From Methanosarcinales archaeon (GTDB lineage Archaea; Halobacteriota; Methanosarcinia; Methanosarcinales; Methanocomedenaceae): a DNA stretch of 6,655 nt. Position numbers and translations under genes: made by a program. Positions 1 to 5,831 of the stretch are shown piece after piece; the first letter of the stretch is position 1; the number at the start of each line of letters is the position of its first letter. The DNA lies in NCBI GenBank assembly GCA_023136155.1, contig JAGLRT010000076.1:1-6655 (forward strand). The letters are read 5' to 3'. The notes under the pieces are model-generated. The model did no database searches. It saw nothing but the letters and a program-made list of their open reading frames with translations, and was not told where the DNA came from.

Positions 1-306
1 GCAGAGGCTGTTGAAATAATTCCAAAAACCCTTGCAGAAAATAGTGGTCTCGATGCAATTGACAAACTCGTGGAACTCAAAAGCAAACATGAGACCGGGG
101 AGAAAAATGCCGGGCTGAATATCTTTGAGAACAGGGTAGAAGATATGAAAGCTTCAGGTGTGGTTGAGCCGCTTAAGGTGAAACTTCAGGCAATTGATTC
201 GGCATCAGAGGCGGCCAGCATGATACTGCGCATTGATGATATGATCGCTTCCAGCGGTAGTGATGGGCCGAAACAGGCTCCCGGACTTAAGGACTACGAA
301 GTATAG
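1..306 (+). CDS. Thermosome (group II chaperonin) subunit, C-terminal 101 residues
   Basis: Frame 1 is open from the first base to a TAG stop at 304-306; the 5' part of the gene lies outside the window. The family is a cytosolic ATP-driven protein-folding machine of two stacked eight- or nine-membered rings. The visible part is the end of the equatorial domain: AEAVEIIPKTLAENSGLDAID near the start corresponds to the family's conserved 'E-IP-TLAENAGLD-ID' helix. VEPLKVKLQAIDSASEAASM followed by ILRIDDMIAS corresponds to the conserved 'EPL-VK-QAI-SATEAA-MILRIDD-I' stretch, which contributes to the nucleotide pocket. Many archaeal thermosomes end in a flexible Gly/Met-rich tail; this one ends GSDGPKQAPGLKDYEV with no GGM repeat, suggesting a divergent paralogue. 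Transcription runs toward the convergent minus-strand operon, with hairpins just after the stop. Family assignment is very secure; subunit type is not determinable. Confidence 0.95.
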   Translation, partial: AEAVEIIPKTLAENSGLDAIDKLVELKSKHETGEKNAGLNIFENRVEDMKASGVVEPLKVKLQAIDSASEAASMILRIDDMIASSGSDGPKQAPGLKDYEV

Positions 307-316
307 ATATGTATAA

Positions 317-338
317 TGGGTCTCCAAAAGGGGGCCCA
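317..338 (+). terminator. GC-rich hairpin 10 nt after the thermosome stop
   Basis: TGGGTCTCC (317-325) and GGGGGCCCA (330-338) form a 9-bp stem, counting two G-U pairs, around an AAAA loop. It begins ten bases after the thermosome stop and is followed by an A/T-rich stretch with TTTTT at about 360-364. Position and shape fit a 3'-end or RNA-stabilising hairpin. Archaeal termination depends mainly on U-tracts, so a role as the actual terminator is inference. Confidence 0.5.
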
Positions 339-430
339 AATTTAATGTTAATGAATTAATTTTTCCCATTTTCTCCTGTATTTGGGTTATAGGTAAGATT
401 GTAGGTACCAATAGGCTGTGTAAATGTTAA

Positions 431-472
431 ATCCACATGTATAAATGAAATATGTGGATGTCGTTTTTTTTT
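431..472 (+). terminator. Stem-loop plus nine T's: probable terminator of the thermosome transcript
   Basis: ATCCACAT (431-438) and ATGTGGAT (452-459) are perfect inverted repeats. The stem extends inward by a G-U and a T-A pair around a 9-nt loop. Four bases later there is an uninterrupted run of nine T's (464-472). Oligo-U is the main known determinant of archaeal transcription termination, and the stem makes it resemble a bacterial intrinsic terminator. It lies in the spacer between convergent genes and acts in the thermosome direction. The remainder of the spacer (473-583) shows only A/T-rich sequence and no comparable T-tract for the minus-strand operon. Confidence 0.65.
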
Positions 473-583
473 AGCCATGGATATCACCGAATATTTTGGG
501 TTGTATTGTAAATATATTAATTATTTTCATTGCTTCAAATTCCAGCCAGGGTAGCTATTTACTGACATCATCTCACCCGCCAC

Positions 584-1399
584 CTATTTCCCCCCATACC
601 CCCGCACATGCTCCCAAGCATCCTGCAACTCAGAATCCTTACCCTTACCCTTACTTTTATTTACATAAACCGAAACATCCTCCCTTCCATAAAGCACCCT
701 ATCCTCCCCAACCGGGCACACCTTGATGCAAACCCCGCACGGTGAGATATATCGGTCGCGCAGCTTCTTACTATATCTGGCGCACAGGTCCTTGCGAATA
801 AGCCCGTCGGGATAATCGTTCTTATCAATGGCACTCACCGGACACTGCCGGACACAGTCCATGCACTTGATGCATAACTCCTCCTTCAACAATGGGTCTG
901 GTGGTAGTTCTGCTGAGGTAAAAATTGAAGTGAACCTTACCCTGGGTCCATACTCCTGTGTCAGCAGTGTATTGTTCACCCCAAAACTGCCAAGTCCAGC
1001 CAGGAAAGCCGCATGCTTGTGAGAAAAGAACGCCACTGGGTTGTTAATCAGCACATCAATATCCCCATATCCGTCCCTGGGAACAAATACTGAAGGATAC
1101 CCCTTCCGGTTCAGGAAATTGGACAACCGGTATCCATACTGGTCCAGCAGGCTATTGATGGTGCGGTATAGTTCATGGTAGTAGATGGACGGTGTGGTCT
1201 CGATGACCGGCAAGCTCACAGGCAGGCCCAGGACGATGACCGAATGGGCTTCAGGAAAAATGTGCTGTGGATAGAACGGCTCGGGTACCCACGGTTCGAA
1301 TAGATGTGTACTCCACCGCTTCACAGGTGCTACGCCTACCATGGGAATATCCATTTGGTTGCATTTTTCAAGGAGTTCGCTTTTTAACCTGTCATCCAT
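584..1399 (-). CDS. QueG-like double [4Fe-4S] protein (COG1600-type, epoxyqueuosine reductase-related)
   Basis: This 271-residue protein has two parts. Residues about 1-165 form a cobalamin/nitroreductase-like domain typical of QueG relatives, with the conserved AGLGSFGVNNTLLT block (134-147) followed by EYGPRVRF (149-156). Residues about 170-230 are a bacterial-type double ferredoxin segment with exactly eight cysteines: C176, C179, C182, C186 (followed by Pro), C206, C221, C224 and C228 (followed by Pro), enough for two [4Fe-4S] clusters. The tail after about 235 is short and charged, with none of the HEAT-like extension seen in long QueG proteins. True QueG reduces epoxyqueuosine in tRNA; archaea make archaeosine instead, so the substrate here is unknown. 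By hand alignment the QueG catalytic Asp falls at about N120/P121 and is missing. It is the last gene of the minus-strand run, 16 nt after the preceding stop. The start ATG at 1399 has only a weak GTGAT upstream. Likely cytosolic, with no signal peptide. Fold is confident; reaction is not. Confidence 0.85.
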   Translation of the reverse strand: MDDRLKSELLEKCNQMDIPMVGVAPVKRWSTHLFEPWVPEPFYPQHIFPEAHSVIVLGLPVSLPVIETTPSIYYHELYRTINSLLDQYGYRLSNFLNRKGYPSVFVPRDGYGDIDVLINNPVAFFSHKHAAFLAGLGSFGVNNTLLTQEYGPRVRFTSIFTSAELPPDPLLKEELCIKCMDCVRQCPVSAIDKNDYPDGLIRKDLCARYSKKLRDRYISPCGVCIKVCPVGEDRVLYGREDVSVYVNKSKGKGKDSELQDAWEHVRGYGGK

Positions 1400-1415
1400 C
1401 TAATCATCATCACTT

Positions 1416-1886
1416 TCACTTTTTCATCTGCTTCACAAAATTCACCCAACGCCTGGCATCCTGTACCTTGTCCCTTGTTGATACCTCATTAAATTCAACT
1501 TTATTGATCCTGCCTTCTTCAAGGTCCCGCAGATCCATGATAGCCCTTAATAATCCGGCCGCTTCATCATGAATCTGTTCGGCCTGTGCCTTGGTGAGTT
1601 TCGCTGTCTCAATCTGTTCTTCATCAAGTTTTTCTTTTTGCTCCAAGCTATGGATTAAACCTCTAATGCATTTTTTTTCATGGGGAATCAATCTTTTTTC
1701 ATTGATTAATTTCCATGTTATATCGCGAAGTTTTATTTCATGATTATCGATAATGATTTTTTCAGGTATAACTTCTCCCACCCACACCAGATACCTATGA
1801 AGTCCATCTAGCAAGTGATTACGATCCTCCTGGGATATGAGCTCGTCAAAATCAAATTTCGTTGAATCATCATCTGAATTATTCAT
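1416..1886 (-). CDS. Small helical protein of unknown function, possibly DUF5788 family
   Basis: This 156-residue protein is acidic at the N-terminus and predicted by eye to be mostly helical and cytosolic. Recognisable blocks are ISQEDRNHLLDGLHRYLVWV (17-36), followed by GEVIPEK, and QAEQIHDEAAGLLRAIMDLR (101-120), followed by DLEEG. A charged, probably coiled-coil stretch lies at about 75-110 (LEQKEKLDEEQIETAKLTKAQ). The pattern 'LVWVGE-IPE ... EAAGLLRAI-DLRDLE' resembles a methanogen-associated domain that I recall as DUF5788; that name is from memory. No catalytic motif, metal site or DNA-binding motif is evident. Its ATG overlaps the end of the upstream gene by 8 nt (ATGAATAA), and a strong GGGAGG lies 9 nt before the ATG inside that gene, so the two are probably translationally coupled. 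The ORF is certainly plausible as a gene; function is unknown. Confidence 0.8.
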   Translation of the reverse strand: MNNSDDDSTKFDFDELISQEDRNHLLDGLHRYLVWVGEVIPEKIIIDNHEIKLRDITWKLINEKRLIPHEKKCIRGLIHSLEQKEKLDEEQIETAKLTKAQAEQIHDEAAGLLRAIMDLRDLEEGRINKVEFNEVSTRDKVQDARRWVNFVKQMKK

Positions 1887-2175
1887 CCCCGAAAGCCTCC
1901 CTGAAACTGTCCATTAACTCCTCAGTATTTCGTACCTTTCTGGAATGTTTTACCTCACCACCCCTGACCACATCCAGGTGCACCGTAGGCGTTTCCACTG
2001 GCTCCCCGAAAATACCCTGCATGATACCTGCAAATATATTCTGGGTCTTCTTATCCTCCAGGTCCAGTTCTCCGAAATGGGCGAACCAGATACTCAACTT
2101 ATTTTCGCCCGAGTTTATACTTATCTTCCTTATCCTGTGCTCCCACCACGTATGCACTTTGATATCATATTCCAT
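1879..2175 (-). CDS. Hypothetical 98-residue protein in the polB operon
   Basis: I do not recognise this family. The protein begins MEYDIKVHTWWEHRIRKISI and alternates short hydrophobic and charged stretches, as expected for a small alpha/beta cytosolic domain. Notable features are the Trp pair at 10-11, followed by Glu-His-Arg, an IWFAHFGELDLEDKK block (29-43), a helix-like NIFAGIMQGIFGEP (46-59), a strand-like TVHLDVVRGGEV (64-75) and a C-terminal helix TEELMDSFREAFGDE (84-98). There are no cysteines and no membrane segment. The ATG at 2175 has no obvious Shine-Dalgarno sequence, and the 50-nt gap to the metallohydrolase gene shows no TATA box, which favours read-through from upstream. Its 3' end overlaps the next gene by 8 nt. 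The tight coupling suggests that the two small proteins act together; that is inference. Confidence 0.75.
   Translation of the reverse strand: MEYDIKVHTWWEHRIRKISINSGENKLSIWFAHFGELDLEDKKTQNIFAGIMQGIFGEPVETPTVHLDVVRGGEVKHSRKVRNTEELMDSFREAFGDE
1896..1901 (-). promoter_or_regulatory. Ribosome binding site GGGAGG of the 156-residue gene
   Basis: On the minus strand GGGAGG lies 9 nt before the ATG at 1886, within the last codons of the upstream 98-residue gene. It fixes the start of the downstream gene and supports reinitiation or coupling across the ATGAATAA overlap. Confidence 0.7.
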
Positions 2176-2225
2176 ACTATTTCATTATTCGTAAAGAGAG
2201 ATAATCGTTTGGCAGCAATTTTCTA

Positions 2226-2867
2226 TCACATATATGTCCTTGCAAGTTGCAGTGACATCCGTATCTGGCCTGATGGATCATCGGCTGACACCTCACCGTG
2301 CCCTGGATAGAGCACATCCACATTCATCCCGGTCAGTCTTTCCAATGATTCCAAAAGCCGGTGCTGGTTACCGCCCGCAAGGTCAGTGCGTCCGAAACCG
2401 CCACCCTGGAAAACGGTGTCGCCTGAGAACAATGACTTTGTAGGTGCATGGTACAGACATATACATCCAGGTGTATGTCCCGGTGTATGGATGACCTCAA
2501 GACCACTATCATTCCCAAGGTCGATGTTATCGCTTTCATGCAGTAGCCTTTCAGGACTGAAGGATGCCGCCTGGCCACTAAACATTGCAGCCGCACTGGC
2601 CACACTATCTGTGAGCATGGACGCATCATCTGTATGTATGACGATATCAGCCCCGGTTGAGCCGCTTACTTCTTCTACCGCTCCCCAATGGTCATAATGA
2701 CCATGGGTCAGGATTATGGTTTCAATATCAGTGGGTTCTATTATGCCTGATATCCTGTCAAGTATATAGGAGGCATTCATACCTACATCTATCAACACTG
2801 GTCTTGGTGCCACTATTAAGTATGCGTTTGCGTCGTATGGCGAACTGTTAATGTGATGGACTTCCAT
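2226..2867 (-). CDS. MBL-fold metallohydrolase, glyoxalase II-like
   Basis: The 213-residue protein is a compact metallo-beta-lactamase-fold hydrolase of the GloB-like group. All expected metal ligands of a binuclear site are visible: H55, H57, D59 and H60 in THGHYDH, H131 in HTPGHTPG, D150 in LFSGDTVF and H190 in YPGHGE. The GGGFGRTDLAGG segment (155-166) after D150 is typical of glyoxalase II-like proteins, which hydrolyse thioesters such as S-lactoylglutathione. Many archaeal members have unknown substrates, and there is no separate substrate domain here. There is no signal peptide, so it is probably cytosolic. The ATG at 2867 is chosen over an in-frame TTG at 2897 because AAGGAG sits 6 nt before it and homology starts at MEVHHINSSPYDANAYL; the TTG start would overlap polB by 11 nt. 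The gene begins 19 nt after the polB stop, so co-transcription is likely. Fold is certain; substrate is unknown. Confidence 0.9.
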   Translation of the reverse strand: MEVHHINSSPYDANAYLIVAPRPVLIDVGMNASYILDRISGIIEPTDIETIILTHGHYDHWGAVEEVSGSTGADIVIHTDDASMLTDSVASAAAMFSGQAASFSPERLLHESDNIDLGNDSGLEVIHTPGHTPGCICLYHAPTKSLFSGDTVFQGGGFGRTDLAGGNQHRLLESLERLTGMNVDVLYPGHGEVSADDPSGQIRMSLQLARTYM

Positions 2868-2873
2868 GTTATA

Positions 2874-2879
2874 CTCCTT
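2874..2879 (-). promoter_or_regulatory. Ribosome binding site AAGGAG that decides the metallohydrolase start
   Basis: On the minus strand AAGGAG lies 6 nt before the ATG at 2867, in the 19-nt gap after the polB stop. It supports this start over the upstream in-frame TTG at 2897. Confidence 0.75.
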
Positions 2880-2886
2880 ATTGAAA

Positions 2887-5631
2887 TTAAAAATCAAATA
2901 ATTTTGATTGGCTTTTTTTCGGTTTTATTGGTTTCAGGTCTCCTTGGGGGACCACCTGTTTGCTCACGATATTACCACTACCGCCGAAATCTCCCAGTCC
3001 CTTTTGCTTTTCGTCATAATCCAAAAACGATGCATCCACTCCAAATTCACGCAGGATACGCTCTACAGGGGGGAGTATCTGTTTCTTTATATAGTAGTTA
3101 ACATCCAGCGACAGGTTGTTATCTTTAACATATTCAGGGTCTTCTGCCTTGTCAGCAAGCAGTCCAGGACCCGCTATTATCACAAAAGGAATCCTGTCCC
3201 CGATTGGCGGCACAAAACCGGAGCGTTTTTTCATTTTCTCAATAACCATGACATGAGGCTGCTTGTTATGGTAATTTTCACTCTTCTTGGTATAGCGGCG
3301 GGTGAGTGTCAGGTCTTCCAGTACCAAGGGGTCTTTTTCAATGTCAATGTTGCGTACACTGTTGATTATTCCTCTTACATAACTTACTGCATCTTCGACC
3401 CTGCCTTCCTTAAGTACCAGTTCGAGAACCCGATTCAGGGTCTTGCTGGTAAGTTCACACCAGTCCCGCCTGACTGTTTCCATGCCTTTGACCTTGATGC
3501 CGTCAGACCAACCATCGGCAGATGGTTCAAATACCCATAATGCATAGCGTTTCTTGGCAATGAATATTGAGCGCCTGGAAAAACTTTCGAATTCAAGTTC
3601 CATGGGGTCAGGTAGTTTTGCTGATACGATACTGGCAATTTTCCGACCCACTGCGCCAGCATTTTCTAAAGATGTGCCTTCTGGGAAAAGTTTTACGAAC
3701 ACACTGTCCGTATCCCCGTAGACCACAGACAGGTCGACCTTTTGCAACTCATCACGTTTGAGTCCTGCCCCTGCCAGTTCTTCTTCAACAAGCGCATCGC
3801 TGTTGGTGAGATATATGCTGGCAATCCGTGTTTCCACCAAGTCCCTGGTATTCAGGATATTTTCCCTGCCATAACTGGTCACCGAATTCGCCATTGTGAG
3901 ACTGTACAGCCGTGCCCTGGTATATCCCGAATAACCGTAGTAACTGTTAAGCAGTATCTTGAGAGCCAACTGAGTGGCGTCCAGGGCACGGGCTTCGTCC
4001 ACTGATGCATGTTTCATCATTTGCTTGGTCTCAACCCTGCGCTGCAGCAGCCCTGCCAGAATGGAAGGAACAATACCTTTTTGCACCTGCGCTGATACGA
4101 ACCTGCCGCCTGATGGAGTGGTCTCAAAGTTCACATCAGGTTCCTGTTCATTGTTGACAATTTCGGTGGTATAGCATAGGTTGTGGGCCATCATGATGGT
4201 GGGGTAGAGCGACTTATAGTCCAGTATTACCACATCTTCCAGCAGCCCCTTTTTAGGGTCCAGTACCTCACCGCCCTTTAGTTCATCACTTATCATGCGC
4301 CGCTGTTTTGATGTATTATTGTCAGGTTTTGGGGGCACAACCCTGTTATGGGCGCGGTACTCTTTCATGAGAATGTTCTCAACCATATTGGTCTGGCCAC
4401 CGTCGAGTATATCCTGCACCAGGGTGCCGCTTACCCTGGACAGAGCCCAGAACTTGTCCAGCAGGCTGAGCTTGAGTACCAGTTCCATTGCCAGTTCAGA
4501 GTCGCGTCTGGCATAATCTACAAATAATTTGAATTTGTCACCGGTATCGTGCCAGTATTCTTCCATCTCTGAAGGTTTGACATCAAGTTTTTCCCTTCCC
4601 AGCAATTCCTGTGCAGAGTTCTTGAGTGTGTATCGCTTCAGGCTGAAATCCCGCCTGATAATTGGCAGTGCGTCTACTACTATCCGCCCGGTGATGTTTA
4701 TATTGGTCATAGTGCCTATTTTGCGATAGTAGACCGAACGAGCGTCCCGACCCATTACAGACCTTATCTTAACTTTGCGCTCTTTCTCAAGGGTGCTTAT
4801 CCTGTCCACGATATATGGTATGTCAAAACCGTTGGAGTTGTATCCGACAAATACATCAGGGTCGTATTCATTGATTATACCAAAGAACCGCTCAAGCATC
4901 CCTATTTCGTTTGCGAAAGGTTCCGAATCACTATCAAGCCCGTCAGCGTCCTTGCTTACCAAAACTGTGGTGCTCTTACCATTGAAGGCTGGTTCAAAGG
5001 CACAGCTTATCATGATAATTGGGCTGAGTTCAGGAGTGGGCATGGCGCCGTCAATTGGCAGGCATTCTATGTCGAATGCCATATACCGCAGGGGCGCGTT
5101 GGTAATGATTTCCAGTGGGGTTATAGTATCTGATACGGTCTTTACATGACAGTCTACTCCAGACAGTCTGATCCCATTGAATTTGTCTCCCTGCAGCGGC
5201 TCAGAGTCGGTTTCAACCCAGGACATGCCGCCGATGCCTGAATCGATGAGAAAGCGGTTGCGGAACAGTATATCGGTTTCATATATGTTGGCAACGCCGG
5301 GCAGTTGAAGCACTTCGTCCCGTATGGCGGGTACGCCTTTGGGGTCGTTTAGGATAACTTTTAGCATGGTGATTGGTGCTTTAAAGTAGCCTACAGGTTC
5401 AAATCGCTGGGTGACCTGTACGTCTGTGACATGCTCAGCGAAGATGGTTTTGATATTTTCTGCCAGTTCATCCGGATTATGTGAGGGGCGTGGTTTCAGG
5501 AAGAAATAGGGCTTGAATCCAGGCACGAAGCAGCAGATACTTTTGCCTGCATCATCCCGGCCAAAGAGACGCATGACTGGGTTTTCAAGTTCATCATAGG
5601 TATAATCGGCATCCAGAATCTGGAATTTCAT
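2887..5631 (-). CDS. polB: Archaeal family B DNA polymerase with 3'-5' exonuclease
   Basis: The protein has 914 residues from the ATG at 5631; an in-frame TTG at 5637 would add two. It is a DNA-dependent DNA polymerase acting in replication or repair. Exonuclease motifs are intact: Exo I FDIEC (D187, E189), Exo II NSNGFDIPY (265-273) and Exo III YARRD (373-377). Polymerase motifs are intact: A DYKSLYPTI (471-479), B with K558 and NSYYG (562-566), C YGDTDS (638-643) and KKRY (693-696). N-terminal segments such as VPAIRDEV resemble the uracil-sensing domain of archaeal PolB. The last residues, QSKLFDF, form a PIP-box-like motif for binding PCNA. Length is normal for methanogen-type PolB, with no intein and no truncation. 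No clear Shine-Dalgarno sequence precedes the start. It heads the minus-strand run of five genes and faces the divergent ATPase across a spacer with inverted operator-like sites. Function is very secure. Confidence 0.97.
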   Translation of the reverse strand: MKFQILDADYTYDELENPVMRLFGRDDAGKSICCFVPGFKPYFFLKPRPSHNPDELAENIKTIFAEHVTDVQVTQRFEPVGYFKAPITMLKVILNDPKGVPAIRDEVLQLPGVANIYETDILFRNRFLIDSGIGGMSWVETDSEPLQGDKFNGIRLSGVDCHVKTVSDTITPLEIITNAPLRYMAFDIECLPIDGAMPTPELSPIIMISCAFEPAFNGKSTTVLVSKDADGLDSDSEPFANEIGMLERFFGIINEYDPDVFVGYNSNGFDIPYIVDRISTLEKERKVKIRSVMGRDARSVYYRKIGTMTNINITGRIVVDALPIIRRDFSLKRYTLKNSAQELLGREKLDVKPSEMEEYWHDTGDKFKLFVDYARRDSELAMELVLKLSLLDKFWALSRVSGTLVQDILDGGQTNMVENILMKEYRAHNRVVPPKPDNNTSKQRRMISDELKGGEVLDPKKGLLEDVVILDYKSLYPTIMMAHNLCYTTEIVNNEQEPDVNFETTPSGGRFVSAQVQKGIVPSILAGLLQRRVETKQMMKHASVDEARALDATQLALKILLNSYYGYSGYTRARLYSLTMANSVTSYGRENILNTRDLVETRIASIYLTNSDALVEEELAGAGLKRDELQKVDLSVVYGDTDSVFVKLFPEGTSLENAGAVGRKIASIVSAKLPDPMELEFESFSRRSIFIAKKRYALWVFEPSADGWSDGIKVKGMETVRRDWCELTSKTLNRVLELVLKEGRVEDAVSYVRGIINSVRNIDIEKDPLVLEDLTLTRRYTKKSENYHNKQPHVMVIEKMKKRSGFVPPIGDRIPFVIIAGPGLLADKAEDPEYVKDNNLSLDVNYYIKKQILPPVERILREFGVDASFLDYDEKQKGLGDFGGSGNIVSKQVVPQGDLKPIKPKKSQSKLFDF

Positions 5632-5681
5632 TAGCAATCAGTTGAGTTGAAATTTACTTAAGGGTTTCTGAAATGATAGTA

Positions 5682-5713
5682 TTTTGCAATTTCATTTTAA
5701 GCAATATGCAAAA
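5682..5713. repeat. Short inverted repeat TTTTGCA ... TGCAAAA in the polB leader
   Basis: TTTTGCA (5682-5688) and TGCAAAA (5707-5713) are perfect 7-bp inverted repeats separated by 18 nt. If polB transcription starts near 5719, they fall in its 5' leader and could fold or bind a regulator. In A/T-rich DNA a 7-bp repeat may be chance. Confidence 0.3.
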
Positions 5714-5740
5714 CAAATCAACTGTAACTTAATTTAGTAC

Positions 5741-5750
5741 GCATATATTT
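5741..5750 (-). promoter_or_regulatory. Probable TATA box of the polB operon
   Basis: On the minus strand AAATATATGC follows the 15-mer TCATTCTAAATGAAA, an A-rich sequence suited to a TFB recognition element. A start site about 25 bp downstream would be near 5719, giving a polB leader of roughly 88 nt. No better TATA-like sequence stands closer to the ATG. The left palindromic site overlaps this element. Confidence 0.5.
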
Positions 5751-5767
5751 CATTTAGAATGAAATAT
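5745..5767. promoter_or_regulatory. Operator-like 10-3-10 palindrome (left site)
   Basis: ATATTTCATT (5745-5754), a TAG spacer, then AATGAAATAT (5758-5767) form a perfect 23-bp palindrome with core TCATT-N3-AATGA. This is the shape of a site for a homodimeric winged-helix or ribbon-helix-helix regulator. It overlaps the probable polB TATA box, so a protein bound here could block TBP/TFB. The regulator is unknown. Confidence 0.55.
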
Positions 5768-5782
5768 TTGGACCATTATAAG

Positions 5783-5797
5783 TCATTCTAAATGAAA
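5783..5797. promoter_or_regulatory. Operator-like site TCATTCTAAATGAAA (right site)
   Basis: This 15-mer is the exact inverted copy of 5748-5762 and contains the 5-3-5 palindrome TCATT-CTA-AATGA (5783-5795). Its centre is 33 bp from the left site's centre, close to three helical turns. It ends two bases before the ATPase TATA box, where TFB would contact. The repeat is directly visible; its role as an operator is inferred. Confidence 0.55.
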
Positions 5798-5799
5798 AC

Positions 5800-5807
5800 T
5801 ATATAAA
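5800..5807 (+). promoter_or_regulatory. TATA box of the ATPase gene, probably leaderless transcript
   Basis: TATATAAA is a near-consensus archaeal TATA box preceded by the A-rich GAAAAC, suitable as a BRE. Its centre is about 28 bp before the ATG at 5832, so transcription should start at or within a few bases of the start codon. No Shine-Dalgarno sequence precedes the ATG, which agrees with a leaderless mRNA. Confidence 0.7.
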
Positions 5808-5831
5808 CAAACACTACTTTTTATTATCATA

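Noticed and set aside
205..411. Minus-strand open frame overlapping the thermosome end
   Set aside because: It overlaps well-supported coding sequence and the hairpin region, with no RBS or recognisable motif.
632..655. Repeated CTTACC units resembling a telomere-like or short tandem repeat
   Set aside because: On the coding strand these are codons for the low-complexity KSKGKGKD stretch of the QueG-like protein; only about three units exist.
496..726. Plus-strand open frame rich in Pro, His and Tyr
   Set aside because: It overlaps antisense the C-terminus of the QueG-like gene; its Pro-rich composition is the mirror of Gly/Lys codons there, and no homology is apparent.
2868..2897. Longer metallohydrolase starting at TTG 2897 and overlapping polB
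   Set aside because: The ATG at 2867 has AAGGAG at ideal spacing and matches the usual N-terminus of MBL proteins; the extra ten residues look like translated spacer.
2891..2910. AT-rich 7-bp hairpin at the polB 3' end as a possible terminator or attenuator
   Set aside because: AATCAAA and TTTGATT lie within the codons of the PIP-box-like tail and are followed by only a short T-run; the closely spaced downstream gene with its own RBS argues against termination.
2908..3540. 210-codon plus-strand open frame inside polB
   Set aside because: It is antisense to the palm/thumb and C-terminal region of an intact polymerase with continuous family motifs; no recognisable domain and no RBS.
5690..5706. 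Third operator copy beginning TTTCATT
   Set aside because: Only the left half matches the motif; the right half (AGCAATA) departs from AATGAAA, so it may be chance in A/T-rich DNA.
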